Below, one piece after another: positions 34,470-42,783 of a DNA stretch of 64,000 nucleotides. Origin of the DNA: Shewanella violacea DSS12. GTDB taxonomy: Bacteria; Pseudomonadota; Gammaproteobacteria; Enterobacterales; Shewanellaceae. The position numbers and the translations under genes are program-made. A model generated the notes under the pieces. That model worked only from the letters and a program-made list of their open reading frames with translations, ran no database searches and was not told the DNA's origin. Every line of letters starts with the position of its first letter. The stretch's first letter is position 1. Location: positions 1,612,001-1,676,000 of the forward strand of contig NC_014012.1 of NCBI RefSeq assembly GCF_000091325.1. Direction: 5' to 3'.

Positions 34470-34919
34470 ATGGCTAAGAAAGATCCTCTTCTTACTGTAT
34501 TAAAACTGACTAGCGAAGCTGAAGAGCAGGCGGCACTGCAGTTGAAATCGGCTCAATTAGCATTTCAAAAGTGCCAGAGCCAACTCGAGGCGCTGCGCAA
34601 CTATCGCTTAGACTATATGAAACAGATGGAGAGCCATCATGGTAAGACTATCAGTGCCAGTTATTATCATCAATTTCATCAATTTGTACGCCAAGTAGAC
34701 GAAGCTATTACCAAGCAGCTAACCTCGGTCGCCGACGCAGATACTCAGAGAGTTCATAGACAAGAGTATTGGCAAGAGAAACAACAAAAACGTAAGGCTG
34801 TTGAATTGCTATTGGAACATAAAGCCCAGAAGGCCAGGCAAGAAGAGTTGAAGCTAGAACAAAAGATGGCGGATGAGTTTGCGTCACAACAATTTTATCG
34901 AAAAAGGCGTCAAAGGTAA
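34470..34919 (+). CDS. fliJ: FliJ, export apparatus stalk and chaperone escort
   Basis: 149 residues, almost wholly coiled coil (Lys/Glu/Gln-rich throughout), the typical FliJ size and character. FliJ sits in the FliI ring and contacts FlhA. It is separated from fliI by 65 bases holding a palindromic repeat, and it is the last gene before the fliK promoter. Confidence 0.9.
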   Translation: MAKKDPLLTVLKLTSEAEEQAALQLKSAQLAFQKCQSQLEALRNYRLDYMKQMESHHGKTISASYYHQFHQFVRQVDEAITKQLTSVADADTQRVHRQEYWQEKQQKRKAVELLLEHKAQKARQEELKLEQKMADEFASQQFYRKRRQR

Positions 34920-34963
34920 CAAGGGGTTTGATTTAAGCTTGTCTCTATTTGAGCCTTGTATGT

Positions 34964-34979
34964 TGGCGCATTTATTGCT
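34964..34979 (+). promoter_or_regulatory. Sigma-54 promoter of fliKLMNOPQR-flhB
   Basis: TGGCGC-ATTTA-TTGCT has one mismatch to consensus, with GG and GC correctly spaced. The predicted start near 34990 leaves a leader of about 130 bases before fliK, longer than in the other sigma-54 units. The leader carries three TTGACGA/TTCTGACGT-type repeats near 35033-35060. Confidence 0.85.
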
Positions 34980-35121
34980 TAGTTTAGTGATGACTTGTGG
35001 CCATTTCATTCTTTTAGTCACTATTTTGACGAAGCCGTTTTGACGAGATAGTTCTGACGTCACTGATTACTCTTAAAAATCGCGCTTATCTTGATTGAAC
35101 ATCAGCCTTGTTGGAGGCTTA

Positions 35122-36825
35122 ATGCAGAAAATGACGAATATACCCTTAGGGAATAAAGAACACTCTTCCGAAAACTTATCTGTTGGGGGGATAAAACAAG
35201 GTGATAAGAGTCGTACTCAATCATCTGAAAATAATGATTTTTCTGTGGCTTTAGAACAAGCTAGCACTCAAGTTAATGAGTCAAATCGTGCTAAAAATGT
35301 CAATGTTGAAGTTACGTCGGTTAAAGAAAGCTCTGCTACAGCTATCGATATCGGTAAAGTCGAGAGTGAGGCCAGTGTCGATGGAGAGGCTATTGAGGTT
35401 AGTCATGTCTTGGCCCAGATAAACTGGGCCAATGAGCTTGATGCCAGTGATAGCTTCAATATTAGCGGCGATATCTTGCCGTCAAAGGACAATGAAAAAA
35501 CCATAGAGCATTCAAGATTAGATGATTACTTGCTAAGTGTGTCGGATGAGGCTAGTAAATTAGCGCTAAGTGTCCCAGGTGAAATAGTCTCGCCTGAGGC
35601 TGTTAATGCAGAAGAGCAGAGTCTGGAAGGATCACAGGCGACACCTGTTATCAATTTAGAGACTCTAGTGATTGACTCTGATGCTCAAGCTATTGATGCC
35701 TACGCACAAGGCATTGAAGCCGATAATCAGCTCAATGTTCCTAAGACCCAGTTACCTCTGGATAAAAACCTTATAGATAAGCTGATGCAAGAATCTGGTT
35801 TGTCTGAGGTTGAATTAACACTTTTACCACCTGAAAATCTCATTCAGCTTATCGCGACAGTGACAAATCCAGACCGCCCAGTAGATCTCGTTGGAGCGCA
35901 GAGCGAAGAGAGCCGTGAAAGCCACAATCTAGGTCAGACACCGCCGCTGAGCATGTCGCCATTGTTCGAAGCTCAAGCCACTGATAAGACATCTGAAATT
36001 AAGGATGCAGGTAAACTGGCTCAGTCCCAACAAGGTGTAGGGCTTGATGTGTTAACCTCCATGAAAAGTCATACACAGCAAGATAAAGATAAGCAGTTTA
36101 GTCACATTTTAGGTGAAAACTCTCAGGTGGATGAGGCAGCTAAACAACAAGGGAGCACTAAGCTGCCTGTTGAAGCGAACGCAAAAGCTGAGCAACTACT
36201 AAAAGGGGCTGAATTATCAGTCCAGCTTAATCCCTTGAAGGCCAATGTTGAGCTGTCATCGACTCAAAGTGACACGACATCCACCCCAGGCCTAGACATT
36301 AAAACCTTACCTGGGATGCAGATAGGCGCAACACCGCAGAGCAAACCTGAGGTTCCTCAGTTTCAGTTGGTATTAAGACAGAATAATGACACTCAGAGCC
36401 AGATGCAGGAGATGATCCAGCGTTTCGCTCCAGTGATGAAGCAGCAGCTTGTGACTATGGTGAGTCAAGGTATCCAACATGCAGAAATCAGATTGGACCC
36501 ACCAGAGCTAGGGTCATTAATGGTTAGAATTCAGGTTCAGGGGGATCAGACTCAAGTGCAGTTTCATGTCGTCCAGCATCAGACCAGAGACTTAGTTGAG
36601 CAAGCATTACCCAGGTTGAGAGAGATGTTAGCCGAGCAGGGATTGGAACTCACAGATAGCCAAGTTTCTCAGCGTGACTCGGGAAAAGATCAAGGTGAAG
36701 CGGAGCATTCGGGCCACTCACAAGAGGCATATGATCCGGAACTGGATGAAATATCTGCAGATGAGTCACTTTTAGGCTCAAATCAGGCATCTAGTTATCG
36801 TTCTGGTATAGATTATTACGCATAA
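35122..36825 (+). CDS. fliK: FliK, hook-length control protein
   Basis: 567 residues from ATG 35122, chosen because GGAGG lies just upstream; an in-frame TTG exists at 35095. The long N-terminal part is low-complexity and Ser/Glu/Gln-rich, as in molecular rulers. The C-terminal FliK domain is clear: RLDPPELGSLMVRIQVQGDQTQVQFHV and LPRLREMLAEQGLELTDSQV. FliK measures the hook and triggers FlhB switching. A second FliK-like gene lies at 56112. Confidence 0.93.
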   Translation: MQKMTNIPLGNKEHSSENLSVGGIKQGDKSRTQSSENNDFSVALEQASTQVNESNRAKNVNVEVTSVKESSATAIDIGKVESEASVDGEAIEVSHVLAQINWANELDASDSFNISGDILPSKDNEKTIEHSRLDDYLLSVSDEASKLALSVPGEIVSPEAVNAEEQSLEGSQATPVINLETLVIDSDAQAIDAYAQGIEADNQLNVPKTQLPLDKNLIDKLMQESGLSEVELTLLPPENLIQLIATVTNPDRPVDLVGAQSEESRESHNLGQTPPLSMSPLFEAQATDKTSEIKDAGKLAQSQQGVGLDVLTSMKSHTQQDKDKQFSHILGENSQVDEAAKQQGSTKLPVEANAKAEQLLKGAELSVQLNPLKANVELSSTQSDTTSTPGLDIKTLPGMQIGATPQSKPEVPQFQLVLRQNNDTQSQMQEMIQRFAPVMKQQLVTMVSQGIQHAEIRLDPPELGSLMVRIQVQGDQTQVQFHVVQHQTRDLVEQALPRLREMLAEQGLELTDSQVSQRDSGKDQGEAEHSGHSQEAYDPELDEISADESLLGSNQASSYRSGIDYYA

Positions 36826-36861
36826 GAAGGTAATCTATAGCAAAACTAGATCCTTGATGGG

Positions 36862-36879
36862 CAAAGGAATTAACCTTTG
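36862..36879 (+). other. Small hairpin between fliK and fliL
   Basis: CAAAGG (36862-36867) and CCTTTG (36874-36879) pair around AATTAA. It could be a partial terminator or a processing site inside the operon. Confidence 0.35.
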
Positions 36880-36928
36880 GTCTATTATAGAAACATAGCA
36901 GCAGATTTAAGCCTTAAAGGGAAATCCA

Positions 36929-37450
36929 ATGGCCGAAGAAGAATCCTTAGAACTAGAAGAAAATGAACAACCGAAAAGTAAGAGTAAATTGATTGTGTTC
37001 GGTGTTATTGGCCTAGTGTTAGTGCTTATTATAGCCGGGGCTTTGTGGTTTTTTATGGGGACAAGTGATAGCCCTACAGACAGTGAAGATCTAGATGGCG
37101 CCGAAGAAATCCAAGAGCCTATGAATACAGGGGAAGCCTTCTATGTAGGCATGCCAAGACCATTTCTGTTTAACCTTCCGGGGGCTAATCGCTCTAGACT
37201 GGTAGAGATAAAAGTGCAGTTGATGGTACGTGGTGCTGACGATGATGTACTCATTAAGAAACACATTCCCTTGATTGAAGACGCACTACTGACGACGTTT
37301 AGCAGTGCCGATGTTCAAAAGCTAAGTACCCTTGCTGGCAAAGACGAGATGCGTCAATTGGCATTACTCAATGTTCAGAATACGCTGCTACCTGTGACTG
37401 GGCGTAAAATTGTGGAGAAAGTCCTGTTTACCGGTTTCGTTATGCAGTAG
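36929..37450 (+). CDS. fliL: FliL, stator-associated basal-body protein
   Basis: 173 residues: an acidic cytoplasmic start, one membrane segment (about 20-43, LIVFGVIGLVLVLIIAGALWFF) and a periplasmic FliL domain (VEIKVQLMVRGADDDVLIKKH). FliL surrounds or supports stator units. AAAGGGAAA precedes the ATG. Confidence 0.94.
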   Translation: MAEEESLELEENEQPKSKSKLIVFGVIGLVLVLIIAGALWFFMGTSDSPTDSEDLDGAEEIQEPMNTGEAFYVGMPRPFLFNLPGANRSRLVEIKVQLMVRGADDDVLIKKHIPLIEDALLTTFSSADVQKLSTLAGKDEMRQLALLNVQNTLLPVTGRKIVEKVLFTGFVMQ

Positions 37451-37563
37451 TGCATGAACCTAACCCATAAATTTTTTAGCTGTTGATTTTATGCTAGCTA
37501 GGTATCAAGTCAGTCTTGTATGAGTTAGCGACTTTCCCTATTTTTGTTTAAAAAGGCGTTATT

Positions 37564-38595
37564 GTGAGTGATCTATTAAGCCAAGACGAAATTGATGCGT
37601 TACTGCACGGTGTAGATGACGTCGATGATGATGATGATATTGAAGAGGGGGATATTGATGCCCGCTCCTATGACTTTTCTTCTCAAGATCGTATTGTTCG
37701 CGGAAGAATGCCGACCCTAGAGATCGTCAATGAAAGGTTTGCCAGACATTTGCGCATCAGTATGTTTAATATGATGCGCCGAGCTGCTGAAGTTTCTATC
37801 AATGGCGTGCAGATGCTTAAATTTGGTGAATATGTTCACACACTGTTTGTTCCTACTAGCCTGAATATGGTGAGGTTTAGTCCGCTTAAAGGAACTGGGC
37901 TAATCACTATGGAGGCAAGATTAGTCTTCATTTTAGTGGATAACTTCTTTGGCGGAGATGGACGTTTTCATGCCAAAATTGAAGGTCGAGAATTCACACC
38001 AACAGAAAGACGCATTGTTCAATTATTGCTAAAAATCATTTTTGAAGACTATAAAGATGCCTGGGCACCCGTAATGGATGTCGAGTTTGAGTATCTTGAT
38101 TCAGAAGTTAATCCGGCCATGGCGAATATAGTGAGCCCAACAGAAGTGGTGGTCGTCAGCTCTTTCCATATCGAAGTGGATGGTGGTGGTGGTGATTTTC
38201 ACATCACCATGCCATATTCCATGATTGAGCCAATACGTGAACTACTCGATGCCGGTGTGCAGAGTGATACTCAAGATACTGATATGCGCTGGTCTCTGGC
38301 ATTGAAGGACGAGATCATGGATATTGATGTGGGTATAGATGCAACCATAGTGGAACAACAAATCACGCTAAAAGATGTGATGGAATTTAAAGCCGGTGAC
38401 ATTATTCCGGTTGAACTGCCTGAGCATATTGTTTTAAGAGTCGAAGACCTACCGACTTATCGGTGCAAGTTAGGCAAGACCAGAGACAATTTAGCCTTGC
38501 GGATCACTGAAAAAATACCACGACCAGAAACTGTAAAGTCTGAACTGCAATTAGTGACGCGCAAGAGTAAAGGTAGAGAGATTTCTGATTTATAA
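37564..38595 (+). CDS. fliM: FliM, motor switch protein
   Basis: 343 residues from a GTG. The N-terminal CheY-binding peptide LLSQDEIDALLHGV is followed by the FliM core (about 45-240) and the C-terminal SpoA domain. It binds phospho-CheY and sets rotation direction. AAAAGGCG precedes the start. Confidence 0.96.
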   Translation: MSDLLSQDEIDALLHGVDDVDDDDDIEEGDIDARSYDFSSQDRIVRGRMPTLEIVNERFARHLRISMFNMMRRAAEVSINGVQMLKFGEYVHTLFVPTSLNMVRFSPLKGTGLITMEARLVFILVDNFFGGDGRFHAKIEGREFTPTERRIVQLLLKIIFEDYKDAWAPVMDVEFEYLDSEVNPAMANIVSPTEVVVVSSFHIEVDGGGGDFHITMPYSMIEPIRELLDAGVQSDTQDTDMRWSLALKDEIMDIDVGIDATIVEQQITLKDVMEFKAGDIIPVELPEHIVLRVEDLPTYRCKLGKTRDNLALRITEKIPRPETVKSELQLVTRKSKGREISDL

Positions 38596-38663
38596 ATCCT
38601 AATTTAGCCAAGCAACGAGTTGGTTAAGATATTAAGCTGAATTAAGTAGTTAAGGTAATAACA

Positions 38664-39047
38664 ATGAGTACAGAAGATACAGGTGACGATTGGGCTGATG
38701 CAATGGCCGAGCAAGCAATTGAGGAAGCCCAGGCTGTCGAGTTTGATGAGCTAAATGATGAAGGCCAGGCCTTAAATGCCGAAGATTCGGTAAAACTCGA
38801 TACCATTATGGATATCCCTGTCACCATATCCATGGAAGTAGGCCGTAGCTTCATCAGCATTCGTAATTTACTTCAACTAAACCAAGGTTCGGTGGTTGAG
38901 TTAGACCGGGTTGCCGGTGAGCCTCTGGATGTGATGGTCAATGGCACCTTGATTGCTCATGGTGAGGTGGTGGTGGTGAACGATAAATTTGGTATTCGCC
39001 TGACGGACGTTATTAGTCAAACCGAGCGCATTAAGAAGTTGAAATAA
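38664..39047 (+). CDS. fliN: FliN, motor switch protein
   Basis: 127 residues: an acidic N-terminal extension (about 1-45) and a SpoA domain (IPVTISMEVGRSFISIRNLLQLNQGSVVEL). FliN completes the C ring with FliM and helps dock the export ATPase complex. AAGG lies upstream of the ATG. fliO follows 7 bases later. Confidence 0.95.
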   Translation: MSTEDTGDDWADAMAEQAIEEAQAVEFDELNDEGQALNAEDSVKLDTIMDIPVTISMEVGRSFISIRNLLQLNQGSVVELDRVAGEPLDVMVNGTLIAHGEVVVVNDKFGIRLTDVISQTERIKKLK

Positions 39048-39054
39048 GGTTGAT

Positions 39055-39426
39055 ATGATTAACTCACTATTTGCAAGTGGACTAGCGGCCGTTCCAACAG
39101 TCGCTTCAACTGCGGACAAGAGCTCTGCAATGTCGACCATGACTAATATGTTAGGCGGGCTAATCGTCGTGCTTGCCATCATCTTCGTGCTGGCTTATAT
39201 AGTTAAGCGATTAAATTTAGCGCCGTCTAGTCATAGTGTGTTAAAAACATTGGCTGTGATGCCATTGGGACAGAAAGAGAAGGTGGTATTGCTCGAAGTG
39301 GGCGGCCAGCAATACTTACTCGGGGTAACTTCCCAGCAAATACACGTCATAGATAAATTAGACGTGCCTGTCAGTATAGAGACCGAGTCTTTTGCTGAAC
39401 GATTACGCCAAGCAAAGATGAAATAA
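39055..39426 (+). CDS. fliO: FliO, export-gate assembly protein
   Basis: 123 residues with one membrane segment (about 33-52, [19 protein letters not shown]) and a cytoplasmic domain ([29 protein letters not shown]) typical of FliO. FliO helps FliP form the core of the export gate. It lies between fliN and fliP as usual. Confidence 0.92.
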   Translation: MINSLFASGLAAVPTVASTADKSSAMSTMTNMLGGLIVVLAIIFVLAYIVKRLNLAPSSHSVLKTLAVMPLGQKEKVVLLEVGGQQYLLGVTSQQIHVIDKLDVPVSIETESFAERLRQAKMK

Positions 39427-39428
39427 TT

Positions 39429-40175
39429 ATGAAGAGATTGTCGTTTTCAATTATCTTGAGTTTATTGCTTATCTCTCCGGCCGCATTTGCCCTAGATGGA
39501 GTCTTACCAGCCTTGACTGTGACCACTACTCCAGATGGTGGCACTCAGTACTCTGTGACTATGCAGATATTGCTGTTAATGACAGCAATGAGCTTTCTGC
39601 CAGCCATGATTATCATGCTGACCTCATTCACTCGCATCATAGTGGTCTTGTCTATTCTAAGACAAGCAATCGGTTTACAACAAACGCCGTCGAACCAAGT
39701 GCTTATTGGTATAAGTATGTTTATGACCTTCTTCATCATGGCGCCAGTTTTTGATAAAATTTATGATGAAGCCGTTAAGCCTTATATTGCTGAAACCATG
39801 GATATTGAGCAGGCTTTCAATATAGGCAAAGAACCGATTAAAACCTTTATGCTAGCCCAAACCCGGTTAACAGATCTCGACACATTCATCGAAATTTCGG
39901 GATATCAGAATATAGATTCACCCGAAGATGTTCCTATGAGCGTATTAATTCCCTCATTTATCACCAGCGAGTTAAAGACTGCGTTTCAGATAGGTTTTAT
40001 GTTATTTGTGCCTTTCCTGGTGTTAGATCTTGTGGTGGCCAGTATCTTGATGGCAATGGGTATGATGATGTTATCTCCTATGATCGTCTCACTGCCCTTT
40101 AAGATCATGTTGTTTGTGCTCGTCGATGGCTGGAGCCTAGTAATGGGAACTCTTGCCAATAGCTTCGGTATCTAG
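39429..40175 (+). CDS. fliP: FliP, export-gate membrane protein
   Basis: 248 residues with a cleavable signal peptide ([21 protein letters not shown]) and four membrane helices. The FliP signatures [22 protein letters not shown] and [14 protein letters not shown] are present. FliP, FliQ and FliR form the helical export gate. Confidence 0.96.
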   Translation: MKRLSFSIILSLLLISPAAFALDGVLPALTVTTTPDGGTQYSVTMQILLLMTAMSFLPAMIIMLTSFTRIIVVLSILRQAIGLQQTPSNQVLIGISMFMTFFIMAPVFDKIYDEAVKPYIAETMDIEQAFNIGKEPIKTFMLAQTRLTDLDTFIEISGYQNIDSPEDVPMSVLIPSFITSELKTAFQIGFMLFVPFLVLDLVVASILMAMGMMMLSPMIVSLPFKIMLFVLVDGWSLVMGTLANSFGI

Positions 40176-40183
40176 GTGGGTTT

Positions 40184-40453
40184 ATGAATCCTGAATCTTT
40201 GGTCGATATCTTCCGGGAGGCCCTCTCTGTCATAGTGACAATCGTGTCACTGATCATAGTTCCTGGGCTTGTTATCGGATTAGTCGTGGCGGTATTTCAG
40301 GCAGCTACCTCGATTAACGAGCAAACCTTAAGTTTCCTGCCTCGTTTGTTAACTACCTTGTTCGCTTTGATGTTTCTGGGTCATACCTTAATTCAAACCA
40401 TGATGGAATTTTTCGTACAGATGGTCAATATGATCCCCCAGGTCATTGGATGA
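40184..40453 (+). CDS. fliQ: FliQ, export-gate membrane protein
   Basis: 89 residues with two hydrophobic helices (about 17-40 and 52-75), the normal FliQ form, including AVFQAATSINEQTLSFLPRL. It packs around the FliP-FliR core. It is co-transcribed with fliP and fliR. Confidence 0.95.
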   Translation: MNPESLVDIFREALSVIVTIVSLIIVPGLVIGLVVAVFQAATSINEQTLSFLPRLLTTLFALMFLGHTLIQTMMEFFVQMVNMIPQVIG

Positions 40454-40507
40454 CGAGGGCAAAAGTAATTAGCATGACAAACATGACGACTCAACAGGGG
40501 TAGCCGC

Positions 40508-41305
40508 ATGGATATTCTAATGACGACCATAATGGACACGATAGCCTCATATATGTGGCCATTGTTTAGGGTGTCCAGTATGTTTATGGTGATGGCCGTT
40601 TTCGGGGCTAATACCACACCTGTCAGAGTCAGAGCATTATTATCTATGGCAATTACCTTCGCCATAGTGCCAGTTTTACCTCCGGTTGAAAATGTAGAGC
40701 TATTTGCCGCGTCTGCGATGTTTATCACCTTACAACAGCTACTTATCGGCATAGCCATGGGGTTTGTAACCTTACTCGTTATGCAAACCTTCGTGCTTAC
40801 GGGTCAAATCATAGGTATGCAGACAAGTTTAGGTTTTGCTTCTATGGTGGATCCTTCTTCCGGTCAGCAAACTCCCGTGATAGGTAACTTATTTTTGTTG
40901 CTAACCACCATGATCTTCCTCGCTGTCGATGGTCACCTGGTTATGATCCGTATGCTAGTCATGAGTTTCGAGACTATTCCCATATCAGATCAAGGGCTTA
41001 GTATCACAAGTTATAGAATGTTGGCAGATTGGGGTGGCTACATGTTTGGTGCGGCATTGACCATGTCGATCACGCCTATCGTTGCGCTTTTGCTGATCAA
41101 CCTGTCCTTTGGAGTCATGACCCGAGCTTCTCCTCAACTGAATATTTTCGCCATAGGTTTCCCTGTAACCATGGTGAGTGGTTTAGTTATCTTGTGGTTA
41201 ACCTTGACACCGATAATGGAGCACTTCAATGAAGTGTGGACCTCAGCTCAACTGCTGCTTTGCGATATACTAAAACTTCAGTGTAATACCGATGGGGCTT
41301 TTTGA
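40508..41305 (+). CDS. fliR: FliR, export-gate membrane protein
   Basis: 265 residues with about six membrane helices. It has the FliR region GQIIGMQTSLGFASMVDPSSGQQTPVIGN and the C-terminal hydrophobic block. FliR forms the gate with FliP and FliQ and contacts FlhB, the next gene. CAGGGGTAG lies upstream of the ATG. Confidence 0.95.
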   Translation: MDILMTTIMDTIASYMWPLFRVSSMFMVMAVFGANTTPVRVRALLSMAITFAIVPVLPPVENVELFAASAMFITLQQLLIGIAMGFVTLLVMQTFVLTGQIIGMQTSLGFASMVDPSSGQQTPVIGNLFLLLTTMIFLAVDGHLVMIRMLVMSFETIPISDQGLSITSYRMLADWGGYMFGAALTMSITPIVALLLINLSFGVMTRASPQLNIFAIGFPVTMVSGLVILWLTLTPIMEHFNEVWTSAQLLLCDILKLQCNTDGAF

Positions 41306-41353
41306 TGTTTCAACTTAACGGGTTGCAGAGCCTATCTAAGGGAGTGCTAGTTC

Positions 41354-42487
41354 ATGGCTGAAAATGACAGTAGCCAAGAGAAAACCGAAGAGGCAACCCC
41401 CAGGCGATTAGAACAAGCAAGGGAGAAAGGTCAGGTTGCTCGCTCCAAAGAGCTAGGAACCTCGGCGGTGTTAGTGTCGGCAGCAGTAGGTTTTGCCATG
41501 GTAGGCCCCAGTATTGCGGGGAGTTTAGTCACCATAATGACAACCTTGTTTACCATGGACAGGGAACAAGTTTTTGACACCAATCAGATGGTTTTGATTT
41601 GGAGCATGATAGGACGAGAGCTTGCCTTTCCTATGGCTAGCCTGATGTTACTCATCGCTTTGGTGGCCTTCATCGGCAATATCGTATTAGGCGGAATAAC
41701 CTTCTCAACAAAAGCCTTTATGCCGAAAACCGATAAAATGAATCCTATGGCGGGGTTTAAAAGAATGTTCGGTGTTCAGGCCTTAGTGGAATTGACCAAA
41801 GGTATCGCTAAATTTTTGGTTGTCGCATTATCAGCATACTTTCTTTTAAGTTTTTTCTTTGATGAAATTTTAGCCTTATCTCGGGACCATCTTCCCGGAA
41901 ATGTTTACCATGCACTGGATCTACTGGTGTGGATGTTTATCTTACTGTGCTCCTCAACCATTCTCATCGTGGTTATCGATGTGCCATTTCAGGTCTGGAA
42001 TCACAATAAACAACTCAAGATGACCAAGCAGGAAGTCAAAGACGAATATAAGGACACCGAAGGTAAACCTGAGGTGAAAGGCAAGATAAGACAGATGCAA
42101 AGGGAAATCGCGCAGAAACGTATGATGTCAGAAGTTCCAAATGCCGATGTTATCGTTGTCAATCCAGAGCACTATGCGGTGGCGGTAAAGTATGATGCCA
42201 TGAAGTCGACGGCTCCTTATGTATTGGCCAAAGGTGTCGATGAGGTTGCTTTTAAAATTAGAGAGATAGCCCGTGAACACGAGATAGCTATTGTTTCGGC
42301 CCCACCTTTAGCTCGCGCTATTTATCATACGACTAAAATAGATCAAGAGATCCCTGAGGGATTATTTACTGCCGTGGCTCAGGTTTTAGCTTATGTGTTT
42401 CAGTTACGCCAATATCAGCGACATGGAGGCCGAAGACCAACCACCATTCCAGTAAAACAGCCCATACCGGATGATTTGAAATATTAG
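41354..42487 (+). CDS. flhB: FlhB, export substrate-specificity switch
   Basis: 377 residues: an N-terminal ESQEKTEEATPRRLEQAREKG-like start, four membrane helices (about 30-215), and a cytoplasmic domain with the self-cleaving site. The site reads VNPEHYAVA, that is NPEH rather than the textbook NPTH. The cleaved Asn and Pro are intact. FlhB switches from rod/hook to filament substrates when FliK signals. AAGGGAG precedes the ATG. Confidence 0.95.
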   Translation: MAENDSSQEKTEEATPRRLEQAREKGQVARSKELGTSAVLVSAAVGFAMVGPSIAGSLVTIMTTLFTMDREQVFDTNQMVLIWSMIGRELAFPMASLMLLIALVAFIGNIVLGGITFSTKAFMPKTDKMNPMAGFKRMFGVQALVELTKGIAKFLVVALSAYFLLSFFFDEILALSRDHLPGNVYHALDLLVWMFILLCSSTILIVVIDVPFQVWNHNKQLKMTKQEVKDEYKDTEGKPEVKGKIRQMQREIAQKRMMSEVPNADVIVVNPEHYAVAVKYDAMKSTAPYVLAKGVDEVAFKIREIAREHEIAIVSAPPLARAIYHTTKIDQEIPEGLFTAVAQVLAYVFQLRQYQRHGGRRPTTIPVKQPIPDDLKY

Positions 42488-42730
42488 TTTAAGTCGGTCA
42501 TGTTCCACTAAATTTTGACGGCCCTTAGTCTTATCCTTTAATAGTGTAAGCGTATTTTTCGATGTAATAGTGTAAATGTGCGTCTTAATATACTATTTTT
42601 GATGAAAATTCACTCAGTTAAATCACAAGTCATTCATTTAACGGCAATATAACGGTATAGTGCAAACTTGATAATATTAAGTACCACATTGATAACTTAG
42701 TTGTTGGTGATGGGAGTAATTTGCACAACT
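42488..42730. other. Intergenic region flhB-flhA
   Basis: No gene. A short direct repeat, AATAGTGTAA, occurs at about 42540 and 42566. The region is AT-rich and leads to the flhA promoter. Confidence 0.5.
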
Positions 42731-42746
42731 TGGCTTTAAAATTGCT
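42731..42746 (+). promoter_or_regulatory. Sigma-54 promoter of flhA-flhF-flhG-fliA
   Basis: TGGCTT-TAAAA-TTGCT keeps -24 GG and -12 GC at proper spacing, with two mismatches to consensus. The predicted start near 42758 leaves about 26 bases of leader before flhA. Confidence 0.8.
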
Positions 42747-42783
42747 TGATTAGAGCTAGATGTCAAAAGTTTGGATTTTTTGA

